A stretch of 64,000 bases of DNA from Paraburkholderia edwinii (GCF_019428685.1 NZ_CP080095.1:1178001-1242000), one strand, 5' to 3'. Shown: positions 8,781 through 17,962, counted from the first letter of the stretch. A program made the numbers and translations. The notes: generated by a model not told the origin, from the letters alone.

Positions 8781-9104
8781 CGTCGTTGCGGTAACCGTGC
8801 TGAGCGTGGTGTCAGGACATGACGGGCGGGTTGGGGTCGCACGGGAATCGCACGGGAAACGCGCTGAAATCGCGCGCTCGCGAAGCACACGCGCTGTCAA
8901 AAAACTTGCACATTCGCGCGGATCGGTGAATGATCGGACGAAGCGGTAAAAATCGGCCCGCCGGCGGTCTATCGGCGGGTCCATTTTTTCCGGCTGTTTT
9001 CAAAGCGTGTGGGTCGTGCTTTGACCCGTGCATTGCCCCGTGCTTTACCCGCGCTTTATCTGTTTCTGTCTGTTCCCATTCGCTTGCTCGCCTGCCTACC
9101 GATC
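8781..9104. other. Intergenic region between asdA and the class V aminotransferase
   Basis: 324 bp. It holds a good intrinsic terminator (listed separately) in the middle. After it the sequence is rich in repeats of TGCTTTxCCC and ends without a clear ribosome site for the next gene. Confidence 0.6.
8955..8989 (+). terminator. Rho-independent terminator after asdA
   Basis: GGCCCGCCG (8955-8963) pairs with CGGCGGGTC (8973-8981), one G-T wobble, around a 9-nt loop. A run of six T follows at 8984-8989. It would end the antiporter/decarboxylase transcript. Confidence 0.8.
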
Positions 9105-10358
9105 ATGTCAACTACAACGTCCACCGTTCCCTGTCCCGAGGTCGAGTCGCTCGACGCCATCCTTCCCGAAGAACCGCTGCTGATGATGGGCGCCGGCCCC
9201 GTGCCGATTCCCGCCGCGGTGGCCAAGGCGAATGCGATCGTGATCAATCACCTCGGCGGCACGATGTCGAAGGTGGTCGGGCAGGTGAAGACGATGGCGC
9301 GCTACGTGTTCCAGACGAATTCGAAGTGGGTGCTCGGCGTTGCGGGCCCGGGCTCGGCCGCGATGGAAATGGCGATCTCGAATCTCGCGTGGCCCGGCAC
9401 GCGCATGCTCAGCATCAAGAACGGCTTTTTCAGCGAGCGGATGGCCGAGATGGGCCGCCGCGTCGGCGCGAACGTGTCGGTGCTCGAGGTGCCGGACCGC
9501 ACGGTCGCGAGCCTCGAAGAGGTCGCTGCGGCGATCGGACGCGAGCGTCCGGAAGTCGTCACGATCGTGCAGGGCGAGACGTCGAATACGGTGTGGAATC
9601 ACCATCTGCAAGATATTGCCGCGCTCGCGAAAGCAGCCGGCGCGCTGGTCATTGTCGATGCGGTGTGCACGCTGAGCACGATGCCGCTCGATATGGATGC
9701 GTGGGGCATCGATGCGGTGATTACGGGCGGGCAGAAGGGTCTGTCGTCCATTCCCGGCGTGTCGCTGATCGCGTTTTCCGATGCCGCGTGGGAGCGCGTG
9801 AAGGCGCGCAAGGATCCGGGCCCGCACTGGTGTCTCGATGCGTCGCTGGCCGAAAACTTCTGGCACAACGCCGGGTATCACTACACGGCGCCGGTGTCAG
9901 GCGTGCTCGCGCTGCACGAGGCGCTGCGGCTCGTCTGCGCGGAGACGCTGGAGAAGCGCTTCGCGCGTCATCAGAAATGCTCGCTTGCGTTGCAGGAGGC
10001 GATTACCGCGATGGGCCTGCAACTGTATACGCCGCAGGAATGCCGGCTCAATTCCGTGATCGGCATCGAAGTGCCGGGCACGCTGAGCCCCGGCGATATC
10101 TGCGGGCATATCTCGCGCAACCATCAGGTCGAGATCTCGGGGTCGTTCGGTTTGCCGATCGTGCGGATCGGGCAGATGGGCGAGCAGTGCCGCGCCCATA
10201 ACCTGTTTCGCACCGTGCACGCATTCGGACGGACGATGGTCGATCTTGGCGTCGGCGTCGATTTGCCGGCAGGCGTCGCAGCGCTCGAGAAGTCGTTGTC
10301 GAATGGGACGAAGGCGGGGACGAAGGCGAGCGCGAACGCGGAATTACTCACGCATTGA
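9105..10358 (+). CDS. Class V aminotransferase, alanine-glyoxylate/serine-pyruvate type
   Basis: A 417-residue fold-type I PLP enzyme. The PLP lysine is Lys211 in ITGGQKGLSSIPG, and the SNTVWNH and DAVCTLSTMP segments match alanine-glyoxylate, serine-pyruvate and ureidoglycine-glyoxylate aminotransferases. Sequence alone does not choose between these. The neighbourhood offers two readings: it could handle the alanine made by the upstream decarboxylase, or (S)-ureidoglycine/glyoxylate given the purine enzyme xanthine dehydrogenase downstream. ATG 9105 lacks an obvious Shine-Dalgarno, and the upstream in-frame ATG at 9009 gives an odd Leu/Arg-rich extension, so the start is uncertain. The C-terminus contains a short repeat (NGTKAGTKASANA). 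Confidence 0.85.
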   Translation: MSTTTSTVPCPEVESLDAILPEEPLLMMGAGPVPIPAAVAKANAIVINHLGGTMSKVVGQVKTMARYVFQTNSKWVLGVAGPGSAAMEMAISNLAWPGTRMLSIKNGFFSERMAEMGRRVGANVSVLEVPDRTVASLEEVAAAIGRERPEVVTIVQGETSNTVWNHHLQDIAALAKAAGALVIVDAVCTLSTMPLDMDAWGIDAVITGGQKGLSSIPGVSLIAFSDAAWERVKARKDPGPHWCLDASLAENFWHNAGYHYTAPVSGVLALHEALRLVCAETLEKRFARHQKCSLALQEAITAMGLQLYTPQECRLNSVIGIEVPGTLSPGDICGHISRNHQVEISGSFGLPIVRIGQMGEQCRAHNLFRTVHAFGRTMVDLGVGVDLPAGVAALEKSLSNGTKAGTKASANAELLTH

Positions 10359-10366
10359 GCCGGATG

Positions 10367-10389
10367 GGCGCGCCGGTTTGCGGCGCGCC
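10367..10389 (+). terminator. GC-rich hairpin after the aminotransferase gene
   Basis: Two GGCGCGCC arms (10367-10374 and 10382-10389) around GGTTTGC form an 8-9 bp stem just after the stop codon. No T-run follows, so it may be a Rho-dependent pause or a stabilising hairpin rather than a true terminator. Confidence 0.35.
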
Positions 10390-10450
10390 GCCCGGGCGCG
10401 GTTGACTGAAGGTCACACTACCGGTCAAACCGTCGTTCAAACCGCGGGTC

Positions 10451-10493
10451 ACCCCGCGGGTCAAACCGCAGACCACCCCGCGGGTCAAACCGC
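10451..10493. repeat. Direct repeat, 19 bp at a 24-bp period
   Basis: ACCCCGCGGGTCAAACCGC occurs at 10451-10469 and 10475-10493; a partial copy (CCGCGGGTC) lies just upstream at 10442. The repeat sits between two convergent genes and runs into the 3' end of the MFS gene. Confidence 0.8.
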
Positions 10494-11699
10494 CGCTGAA
10501 GGCCCGGTCACACCGCGCACATAGCGCTGATAAAGCACCATGGTCAGCGCAATCGCCGCCGCGGCTGCAACGGCCGCGAACAGATAGACGGACCCGTAAC
10601 CGAATTCACCCGCGATATACCCGGCAAGCGGCCCGGTCACGCCCAGCGACAGATCGAGAAACACCGAGTACGCGGACAACGCCGCGCCGCGGCTTGCCGG
10701 CGGCACGAGCCCGACCGCCTCGACGCCAAGCGCCGGGAACACCAGCGCGAAGCCGAAGCCCGTCAGCGCGGCGCCGGCCAGCGCGACATGCGGCACCGGC
10801 GCAAGCCACAACATCAGCAGCCCCACGCATTCGAGCGAAAACGACGCGATCGCCACGCGAAAGCCGCCGTAGGTTTTGATCGTGTTCGCGAACAGCAGGC
10901 GTGCGCCGATAAACATCGTGCCGAATAGCGTCAGCGACAGCGCCGCGTTCGGCCAATGCCGCGCCGCATAGAAGAGCGTAATGAAGGTCGCGATCGAGCC
11001 GAAACCGACGGAGCCGAGCGCGAGCCCGAGGCCGTGCGGCAGCACGCGCGCGAACACGCTGCGATACGACATGCGCTCGCCATGCACGAGCGGCACCGAC
11101 GGCACAAGCCGCGCGAGCGCATAGCCCGCCGCGGCAAGCACGATGACCGCGACGCCGAGCGAAGCAAAGCCGATATGGCGCGCGATCACGACGCCGAACG
11201 GCGCGCCGATCGCGAGCGCGCCGTAGGTCGCGATGCCGTTCCACGAGATCACGCGCGCATTGTTCGCGGTCCCGACGCGGCCGATGCCCCAGAGGATCGC
11301 GCCTGTACCGCACAGGCTTTCACCGACGCCGAGCACAAGGCGGCTCACGACCAGCAAGGTGAGGCTCACCGCCGGCCAGTGGGTGGTCAGCGCGGCAAGC
11401 AGCAGGCCGACGCCGCTCACGCCGCTTGCAATCAGCCCGTTCGACACGGTCTTTTTCGGCCCGAGCGTATCGGCCGAGCGGCCCGCGAGCGCGCGCGACG
11501 CGAGCGTGGCGAGGTACTGAACGCTGATCGCGAGACCGGCGATCACCGCGCTGAAGCCGAGTTCGCCGTGCACATAGCCCGGCAGCACCGCAAGCGGAAT
11601 GCCGATATTCAGGTAGCAAACGAACGTGAAGAAGACGACCGGAATGATCTGCAACGTGGTCGCAAATTCACTGCGCGGCGAGGCGGAGTCGGCGGACAT
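10485..11699 (-). CDS. MFS transporter, YhhS/YfcJ (UPF0226) type
   Basis: A 404-residue major facilitator protein with twelve predicted helices. The N-terminal [32 protein letters not shown] and the loop 2-3 motif [21 protein letters not shown] segment (here [16 protein letters not shown]) fit the YhhS/YfcJ subgroup. [20 protein letters not shown] is also typical. These are exporters of poorly known substrate in the inner membrane. The gene is divergent from xdhABC, separated by 400 bp. No clear Shine-Dalgarno precedes the ATG. The 3' end overlaps the intergenic repeat, so the last residues (VTGPSAAV) are encoded by repeat-derived DNA. Confidence 0.85.
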   Translation of the reverse strand: MSADSASPRSEFATTLQIIPVVFFTFVCYLNIGIPLAVLPGYVHGELGFSAVIAGLAISVQYLATLASRALAGRSADTLGPKKTVSNGLIASGVSGVGLLLAALTTHWPAVSLTLLVVSRLVLGVGESLCGTGAILWGIGRVGTANNARVISWNGIATYGALAIGAPFGVVIARHIGFASLGVAVIVLAAAGYALARLVPSVPLVHGERMSYRSVFARVLPHGLGLALGSVGFGSIATFITLFYAARHWPNAALSLTLFGTMFIGARLLFANTIKTYGGFRVAIASFSLECVGLLMLWLAPVPHVALAGAALTGFGFALVFPALGVEAVGLVPPASRGAALSAYSVFLDLSLGVTGPLAGYIAGEFGYGSVYLFAAVAAAAAIALTMVLYQRYVRGVTGPSAAV

Positions 11700-12099
11700 G
11701 GGGAAAACGAGACTTGAAAACGGCGGAAGACCGTGATTTTCCCATGGAACTGGTTGTCATGCAGCGAATGCTTAAAAAATATTCAGCATCAGGGTGCCAG
11801 ATCATGGCGGCCGAATCCATCACGGCACAGTTCGATGCACTCGCGTACCAGCCGCAATTGGCCGAAACGGCGTATTCAAATCCGAAGCGCGTCACAACGG
11901 ACGCGCCGTCATAAGCAACGCTATCCCGTTTGGCTATCTCAATATCTTGCTGGCGATATGAGCTGCATGGTTTTCGCGCTATGGGTTGCATGAATTGTCG
12001 GTGATAGCTTTCCAACCATACCCGCCGCATCGCCCGCATGTTCCCCGCGCGGGCGCGAAAAACCGCCGCAAGTCGGACCCGACACGAGAGACACGAGAC
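11700..12099. other. Divergent promoter region between the MFS gene and xdhA
   Basis: 400 bp, noticeably more AT-rich (around 11770-11960) than its surroundings, as expected for divergent promoters. A plus-strand frame at 11714-11914 would give 66 residues, but it lacks a ribosome site and recognisable features, and I do not call it a gene. No clear operator was identified. Confidence 0.45.
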
Positions 12100-13698
12100 A
12101 TGAGCCAGCCGATCCGCTTCTATCACCGCAACGCGATCCGCGAAATCAGCGACGCGCCGGTCACGCGCACCGTCCTGCAGTACCTGCGCGAAGACGCGCG
12201 CTGCACGGGCACCAAGGAGGGCTGCGCGGAAGGCGACTGCGGCGCGTGCACGGTGGTCGTCGGCGAGCGCGACGAACTGGGCGGCGTCAGCTTCAAGGCG
12301 GTCAACGCGTGCATCCAGTTTCTGCCGACGCTCGACGGCAAGGCGCTTTTCACGGTCGAAGACCTGCGCCAGCCGGACGGCTCGCTGCATCCCGTGCAGG
12401 AAGCGCTGGTCGAATGCCACGGCTCGCAATGCGGGTTCTGCACGCCGGGCTTCGTGATGTCGATGTGGGCGATGTACAAGAAGCATGGTCATGAATATGG
12501 CTACAAGCCTGGCCAGCAGCTGTGCCAACAGTCCGGCGAACAGCGCCATGAGCCGGCGCACGGCCACGCCCACGCCTGCGGCGCGAACTGCACGGTGCCG
12601 ACGCGCGAGGAAGTGAGCAACGCGCTGACCGGTAATCTGTGCCGCTGCACGGGTTACCGGCCGATCATCGACGCGGCAATGCGGATGTTCGAGTTGCCCG
12701 CGCCGGCCGCACCCATCGACACCGCCGCGCTGTCGCGCACGCTGCTGTCGCTCGAGCGCGACGCGACCTTCGAATACGAGCACGCGGGCCAGCGCTTTGC
12801 CGCGCCGCGCACCGTCGACGCGCTCGCGCGCCTCAAGGAAGCGCAGCCCGCCACGCGCATTCTCGCCGGCAGCACCGATGTCGGCCTGTGGGTCACGAAG
12901 CAGATGCGCGCGCTCGGCGACATCGTCTACGTCGGCCAGATCGGCGAACTGCAGAAGATCGAAAGCGCCGACGGCTGGCTGCGCATCGGCGCGGGCGTGA
13001 CCGTCGAAGCCGCGTATACGGAGCTAGCGACGCATTACCCGGAGCTCACCGAGATGTGGCAGCGCTTCGCCTCGCTGCCGATCCGCAACGCGGGCACGCT
13101 CGGCGGCAATGTCGCGAACGGCTCGCCGATCGGGGATTCGATGCCGGGACTCATCGCCCTGGGCGTGCGCGTCGTGGTGCGCGGCGGCAACGTCGAACGC
13201 GAGATGCCGCTCGAAGACCTCTACCTCGCGTACCAGAAGAAGGACATTGCCGAACACGAGTTCGTCGTCGCGGTGAAAGTGCCGCTGCGCATCGGCGCGC
13301 GCGCGAACCTGCGTTTTCGTACGTACAAGATCTCGAAGCGTTTCGATTCCGATATTTCGGCCGTGTGCGCGGCGTTCGCATTTATCGCGGACGGCGACGC
13401 GATTCGCGAGCCGCGCATCGCGTTCGGCGGCATGGCCGCGACGCCGAAGCGGGCCACGCATGTGGAAAGCGTGCTGCAGGACGCGCACTGGCACGAAGCA
13501 ACCGCGCAGGCCGCGATGGCCGCGCTCGCCAAAGACTACGCGCCGCTTTCCGATATGCGCGCCACCGACGAATACCGCCTCGAAACCGCGAAAAACACGC
13601 TTTACCGGTTCTGGCTCGAAACGCGTGCACATGATCCGTTGCCGAAGTCGGCGCTCGATGTACGTGCGGTTCAAGCCGCGACCGCTGTGACCGCGTAA
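12100..13698 (+). CDS. xdhA: Xanthine dehydrogenase small subunit (2Fe-2S and FAD)
   Basis: A 532-residue small subunit that passes electrons from the molybdenum site to NAD during hypoxanthine/xanthine oxidation. The plant-type 2Fe-2S cluster ligands are Cys42, Cys47, Cys50 and probably Cys71. The second cluster uses CGFC (111-114) and CRC (181-183). The FAD part shows ILAGSTDVGLW and IRNAGTLGGNVANGSPIGD. Between the CGFC helix and LTGNLCRCTGY there is an insertion (about 128-168) rich in His and Gln with three extra Cys, not usual in the family. ATG 12100 is the first plausible start of the recognisable protein. It heads xdhABC. Confidence 0.93.
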   Translation: MSQPIRFYHRNAIREISDAPVTRTVLQYLREDARCTGTKEGCAEGDCGACTVVVGERDELGGVSFKAVNACIQFLPTLDGKALFTVEDLRQPDGSLHPVQEALVECHGSQCGFCTPGFVMSMWAMYKKHGHEYGYKPGQQLCQQSGEQRHEPAHGHAHACGANCTVPTREEVSNALTGNLCRCTGYRPIIDAAMRMFELPAPAAPIDTAALSRTLLSLERDATFEYEHAGQRFAAPRTVDALARLKEAQPATRILAGSTDVGLWVTKQMRALGDIVYVGQIGELQKIESADGWLRIGAGVTVEAAYTELATHYPELTEMWQRFASLPIRNAGTLGGNVANGSPIGDSMPGLIALGVRVVVRGGNVEREMPLEDLYLAYQKKDIAEHEFVVAVKVPLRIGARANLRFRTYKISKRFDSDISAVCAAFAFIADGDAIREPRIAFGGMAATPKRATHVESVLQDAHWHEATAQAAMAALAKDYAPLSDMRATDEYRLETAKNTLYRFWLETRAHDPLPKSALDVRAVQAATAVTA

Positions 13699-13723
13699 GC
13701 GCGCGAGACAGGCTGCGAGACTC

Positions 13724-13771
13724 GCCGCACTACAGGCCGCACTACACGCCGCAATAAGGGCCGCAATAAGG
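13724..13771. repeat. Four tandem 12-bp units between xdhA and xdhB
   Basis: GCCGCACTACAG, GCCGCACTACAC, GCCGCAATAAGG and GCCGCAATAAGG follow one another without gaps. The first pair and the second pair each look like a local duplication of a common GCCGCAxTA ancestor. They lie 25 bp after the xdhA stop. Confidence 0.8.
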
Positions 13772-13844
13772 GCCCCGAGAGCGACATAAGACAGACGCAA
13801 GACCGCCACAAGCCGCAAGACAAGAGACACGGAGAATCATCCGC

Positions 13845-16229
13845 ATGAACCAGCAAGCCGAACCGTTCCTGAAAGACGCCCAGGAACTCGCCGAACTCGA
13901 CAAGTTCACGCAGGTGCACGTGTCGCGTCCGCACGAGTCCGCGCATCTGCACGTAGCCGGCCGCGCGACCTACACCGACGACATTCCGCTCGTGGCCGGC
14001 ACGCTGCACGCGGCGCTCGGACTATCGCAGAAGGCGCACGCGAAGATCGTGTCGATGTCGTTCGACAAGGTGCGCGCGACGCCCGGCGTGGTCGCGGTCT
14101 TCACTGCCGGCGATATTCCCGGCCACAACGATTGCGCGCCGATCGTCAAAGGCGACGATCCGGTGCTGGCGGATGGCGTCGTGCAGTACGTGGGCCAGCC
14201 GATGTTTATCGTCGTGGCGACGTCGCACGACACCGCGCGTCTTGCCGCGCGGCGCGCGGAGATCGTCTACGAGGAATGGCCCGCGGTGTTGACCGCGCAA
14301 CAGGCGCGCGCCGCGAACCAGAGCGTGATTCCGCCGATGAAGCTGGCGCGCGGCGACGCCGGCGCGCAAATCGCGCGCGCCGCGCATCGCGAGGCCGGCG
14401 AGATGCTGTTGGGCGGCCAGGAGCAGTTCTATCTCGAAGGGCAGATCGCCTACGCGGTACCGAAGGACGACGACGGCATGCACGTCTGGTGCTCGACACA
14501 GCATCCGACCGAAATGCAGCATCTGGTCGCGCATGTGTTGAACGTGGCGTCGCATAACGTGCTCGTCGAATGCCGGCGCATGGGCGGTGGCTTCGGCGGC
14601 AAGGAATCGCAGTCGGGGCTGTTCGCATGCTGTGCGGCGCTTGCCGCATGGAAGCTGCTGTGCCCGGTCAAGCTGCGCCCCGATCGCGACGACGACATGA
14701 TGATCACGGGCAAGCGTCACGACTTCCACTACACGTTCGACGTCGGCTACGACGACGACGGTATGCTCGAAGGCGTGTCCGTCGACATGACGTCGCGCTG
14801 CGGTTTTTCCGCCGATCTGTCCGGCCCGGTGATGACGCGTGCCGTATGCCACTTCGATAACGCGTACTGGCTGCCGGACGTCTCGATCGCGGGCTTCTGC
14901 GGCAAGACCAATACGCAGTCGAACACCGCGTTTCGCGGCTTTGGCGGTCCGCAGGGCGCGTTCGCGATCGAATACATCATCGATAACGTCGCGCGCTCGC
15001 TCGGGCTCGATCCGCTCGACGTGCGGCGCCGCAATCTGTACGGCAAGACCGAACGCAACCAGACGCCGTATGGGCAGATCGTCGAAGACAATGTGCTGCA
15101 CGAACTGATCGGCGAGCTTGAAACCACGAGCGACTATCGCGCGCGCCGCGCCGCGATCCGCGAATTCAACGAGCACAACGAAGTGCTGAAAAAGGGCATT
15201 GCGCTGACGCCGGTGAAATTCGGCATCGCGTTCAACGTCACGCACTTCAATCAGGCGGGCGCGCTCGTCCATATCTATACCGACGGCTCGGTGCTCGTGA
15301 ATCACGGCGGCACGGAGATGGGGCAGGGGCTCAACACGAAGGTCGCGCAGGTCGTCGCGCACGCGCTTGGTATCCGCTTTAGCCGCGTGCGCGTGACGGC
15401 GACCGATACGAGCAAGGTGGCGAATACCTCGGCGACGGCCGCATCGACCGGCACGGACCTGAACGGCAAGGCCGCGCAGGATGCCGCGCGCCAGTTGCGC
15501 GAGCGGCTTGCGGCGTTTGCGGCGGAACGCTACGGCGCGGGCCAGGTGACGGCTGCCGCGGTGCGCTTCGCGAACGACAACGTGATCGTCGGCGAGGCCG
15601 TTGTGCCGTTCGACGAAGTGATCGCGAAGGCGTATCTCGCGCGCGTGCAGTTGTGGTCCGACGGTTTCTACGCGACGCCGAAGCTCTATTGGGATCAGGC
15701 GAAGCTGCAAGGCCGGCCGTTCTTCTACTACTCGTACGGCGCGGCCGTTTCGGAAGTGGTGATCGACACGCTGACCGGCGAAATGCGTGTGCTGCGCGCC
15801 GATGCGCTGCATGACGTGGGCGCGTCGCTGAATCCGGCGCTCGATATCGGCCAGGTGGAAGGCGCGTTTGTGCAGGGCATGGGCTGGCTCACCACCGAGG
15901 AACTGTGGTGGAACCAGGGTGGCAAGCTGATGACGCACGCGCCGTCGACCTACAAGATTCCGACTGTCAACGACATGCCACCGGACTTCCGCGTGAGCCT
16001 GTTCAAGAACCGCAACGCGGAAGACAGCATTCACCGCTCGAAGGCGGTCGGCGAGCCGCCGCTGTTGCTGCCGTTCTCGGTGTTCTTCGCGATCCGAGAC
16101 GCGGTCGCAAGCGTCGCCGATTATCAGGTGAACCCGCCCCTGAATGCGCCGGCAACCGGCGAAGCGATTCTCAAGGCAGTCGGCGCCGTGCGTGCGATGC
16201 GCACTCAGGCGCAAGGATGGCAGCGATGA
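13845..16229 (+). CDS. xdhB: Xanthine dehydrogenase large subunit (molybdenum cofactor)
   Basis: A 794-residue molybdopterin subunit, the usual size, that oxidises hypoxanthine to xanthine and then urate. Cofactor-binding segments visible are RRMGGGFGGKES, TAFRGFGGPQG and GTEMGQGLNTK. The catalytic base is Glu737 in KAVGEPPLLLPF. The FGGPQG motif with Phe preceding corresponds to the substrate-stacking region. ACACGGAGAATCATCCGC before the ATG gives a good ribosome site. It lies 146 bp after xdhA (tandem repeats between) and its stop overlaps the start of xdhC by ATGA, so B and C are translationally coupled. Confidence 0.95.
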   Translation: MNQQAEPFLKDAQELAELDKFTQVHVSRPHESAHLHVAGRATYTDDIPLVAGTLHAALGLSQKAHAKIVSMSFDKVRATPGVVAVFTAGDIPGHNDCAPIVKGDDPVLADGVVQYVGQPMFIVVATSHDTARLAARRAEIVYEEWPAVLTAQQARAANQSVIPPMKLARGDAGAQIARAAHREAGEMLLGGQEQFYLEGQIAYAVPKDDDGMHVWCSTQHPTEMQHLVAHVLNVASHNVLVECRRMGGGFGGKESQSGLFACCAALAAWKLLCPVKLRPDRDDDMMITGKRHDFHYTFDVGYDDDGMLEGVSVDMTSRCGFSADLSGPVMTRAVCHFDNAYWLPDVSIAGFCGKTNTQSNTAFRGFGGPQGAFAIEYIIDNVARSLGLDPLDVRRRNLYGKTERNQTPYGQIVEDNVLHELIGELETTSDYRARRAAIREFNEHNEVLKKGIALTPVKFGIAFNVTHFNQAGALVHIYTDGSVLVNHGGTEMGQGLNTKVAQVVAHALGIRFSRVRVTATDTSKVANTSATAASTGTDLNGKAAQDAARQLRERLAAFAAERYGAGQVTAAAVRFANDNVIVGEAVVPFDEVIAKAYLARVQLWSDGFYATPKLYWDQAKLQGRPFFYYSYGAAVSEVVIDTLTGEMRVLRADALHDVGASLNPALDIGQVEGAFVQGMGWLTTEELWWNQGGKLMTHAPSTYKIPTVNDMPPDFRVSLFKNRNAEDSIHRSKAVGEPPLLLPFSVFFAIRDAVASVADYQVNPPLNAPATGEAILKAVGAVRAMRTQAQGWQR

Positions 16230-16966
16230 TCAACTCGTGCTTCGCGTTCCAATCTTTGCGCGAACTGTCGACGCAAACGCGGACGGGCCCGGGAACGCAA
16301 ACGCGCGCCGAAACGCTGATCGAATCGCGGACAGACGCGACAACGGAAACCGCGCCGCGGCAAATCGGCCGGCGCAGCGGCCATCGCGCAAACCCGCCGC
16401 CGATGCATATCGTGCTGTTTGGCGCGGGCCATGTCGGTCATGCGCTCGTCACCTTGCTCGGCAGCCTGCCGTGCGTCGTGCAATGGGTCGACGAACGCGA
16501 CGAACTGTTCCCTGACGAAGTGCCGGCAAACGTGCAGGTCGAAGCGACCGACACGCCCGATGCGATCGTCGATCACGCACCGGCCGGCGCATATTTTCTC
16601 GTGATGACGCACAACCACGCGCTCGATTTCGCGCTCGCGTCGCGGATCATGCTGCGGCGCGACTTCACATACTTCGGCATGATCGGTTCGAAGACGAAGC
16701 GCGTGAAATTCGAACGGCGGCTGGTCGAGCGCGGCGTCGATCCGGCGCGGATGGCCGAGATGATTTGCCCGATCGGCGTCGACGGCATTACCGACAAGGC
16801 GCCGCACGCGATTGCGCTTGCGGTCTGCGCGGAGCTGCTGCAGGTGCGATGTGCGGGTCTCGCGGCCGGGGCGGCGTCAGCGCGATGGAGTGATGCGCGG
16901 TCGGGCGACATCGAATCCGGCGCGCTGACCAGCACCGGCATTGCCGCTCGCGCCTCCGTCTTCTGA
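16226..16966 (+). CDS. xdhC: XdhC-like molybdenum cofactor insertion protein, N-terminal domain missing
   Basis: XdhC binds sulfurated molybdenum cofactor and inserts it into XdhB. Only the C-terminal Rossmann domain is recognisable here (from residue 60: HIVLFGAGHVGHALVTLLG, then FLVMTHNHALDF, YFGMIGSKTKR, CPIGVDGITDKAPHAIA). The usual N-terminal XdhC/CoxI domain of roughly 100-130 residues is replaced by about 59 residues of Thr/Arg/Ala-rich low-complexity sequence. No other reading frame between the xdhB stop and 16400 encodes it. The start at 16226 overlaps the xdhB stop (ATGA) with AAGGATGG upstream; a later ATG at 16403 would make only the Rossmann part. Total length is 246 against about 300 for characterised XdhC. 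The last 90 bp overlap the convergent LysR gene. Confidence 0.85.
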   Translation: MINSCFAFQSLRELSTQTRTGPGTQTRAETLIESRTDATTETAPRQIGRRSGHRANPPPMHIVLFGAGHVGHALVTLLGSLPCVVQWVDERDELFPDEVPANVQVEATDTPDAIVDHAPAGAYFLVMTHNHALDFALASRIMLRRDFTYFGMIGSKTKRVKFERRLVERGVDPARMAEMICPIGVDGITDKAPHAIALAVCAELLQVRCAGLAAGAASARWSDARSGDIESGALTSTGIAARASVF

Positions 16967-17962
16967 CTGCGTAGCCGGGGCACCGGTAGACGTAGCGGTC
17001 GAGGCAACCTCATCGTCGCTCCGCGTGCGCCGCGCCTTATGCGCGACGAGGTTCGCCGATACCTGCGCGAGCAGTTCGCGCAACCAGCCCAGATCGCTTG
17101 GCCGGTCCGTCTGCGGATGCCACATCTGATAGCAGCGAATGCGCGGAAACGGAATCGGCACGTCGACGACCGCGAGCGGCAGCAGGTTCGCGTAGTGCAT
17201 CGCAAAGCGGCGCGTCGTCGTAAAGATCAGATCCGATTGCAACAGCACATGCGGCACGAGCCCGAAATACGGTAGCGTCGCGACGACACGGCGTTGTGCG
17301 TTCGCGCGCGCGAAGCCCGCGTCGATAGCGCCGCTGCGCCCGCCGCTATACGGCGTCGGCGTCAGATGCGGCGCGGCGAGATACGCATCGCGCGAGAGCG
17401 GCGCCTGCGCCAGCGGATGGTCCGCGCGCATCATGCAGACGACGGTGTCCGAAAACAGGTCGCTGCGCTCGAAGCGCTCGTCGGGCTTCGGCCAGTTGCC
17501 GATCACGAGATCGAGCTCGCCTTTCTCGAGCGCCGCCGCATGATCGAGCCGTGGTCCGAGCGACTCGATCTCGAGCCGCGCATGCGGCGCCGCATCGCGG
17601 AATTGCGCGATCACGGTCGGCATGAAGAAGTCGTTCAGGTAGTCCGGCGCGGCGATGCGGAACGTGCGGCGCGAGCGCGCCGGATCGAAGTCGCCGTGCG
17701 GCGTCGCGACGAAATCGACGTCGCGCAACACCTTCTGCGCGGCGGCAAGCAGCGACTCGCCGTATTCGGTCGGCACCATCCCCGACTTGCCGCGCACGAG
17801 AATCGGATCGTTCAGCGTCTCGCGCAGTTTGCGCAACGCGGTGCTGATGGCCGGCTGAGTCTGGTTCAGGCGCAGCGCGGTCTGCGTCACGCTGCGCTCG
17901 ACCAGCAGCGTGCGCAGCACGCGCACGAGCCAGATGTCGAGGGTAGCGGTGTTGTCATCCAC
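16877..17962 (-). CDS. LysR-family transcriptional regulator
   Basis: 361 residues. The N-terminal winged helix-turn-helix shows LLVERSVTQTALRLNQTQPAISTALRKLRETLNDPILVRGKSGMVPTEYG-type sequence (positions 18-67), standard for LysR. The effector-binding domain follows, to about residue 300. A Ser/Thr/Gly-rich tail of about 45 residues (TSTGAPATQSEDGGASGNAG) is longer than usual and lies partly in the overlap with xdhC. It is convergent with xdhABC, so control of that operon is possible but not shown by position. The target and effector are unknown. Confidence 0.88.
   Translation of the reverse strand: MDDNTATLDIWLVRVLRTLLVERSVTQTALRLNQTQPAISTALRKLRETLNDPILVRGKSGMVPTEYGESLLAAAQKVLRDVDFVATPHGDFDPARSRRTFRIAAPDYLNDFFMPTVIAQFRDAAPHARLEIESLGPRLDHAAALEKGELDLVIGNWPKPDERFERSDLFSDTVVCMMRADHPLAQAPLSRDAYLAAPHLTPTPYSGGRSGAIDAGFARANAQRRVVATLPYFGLVPHVLLQSDLIFTTTRRFAMHYANLLPLAVVDVPIPFPRIRCYQMWHPQTDRPSDLGWLRELLAQVSANLVAHKARRTRSDDEVASTATSTGAPATQSEDGGASGNAGAGQRAGFDVARPRITPSR

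Noticed and set aside
7047..8984. A 645-residue minus-strand reading frame across asdA
   Set aside because: It is the antisense shadow of a strong PLP-enzyme gene: Arg/His-rich composition without domains. Codon bias at high GC leaves such frames open.
8955..8989. Possible riboswitch upstream of the class V aminotransferase
   Set aside because: The only structure is a simple stem-loop with T-run that fits a terminator of the preceding gene; no conserved aptamer-like core was recognised.
11714..11914. A 66-residue plus-strand frame in the MFS/xdhA divergent region
   Set aside because: No ribosome site and no features; the AT-rich DNA is better explained as promoter sequence.
14022..16214. 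A 730-residue minus-strand frame across xdhB
   Set aside because: Antisense shadow; the plus strand encodes the full molybdopterin subunit with all motifs.
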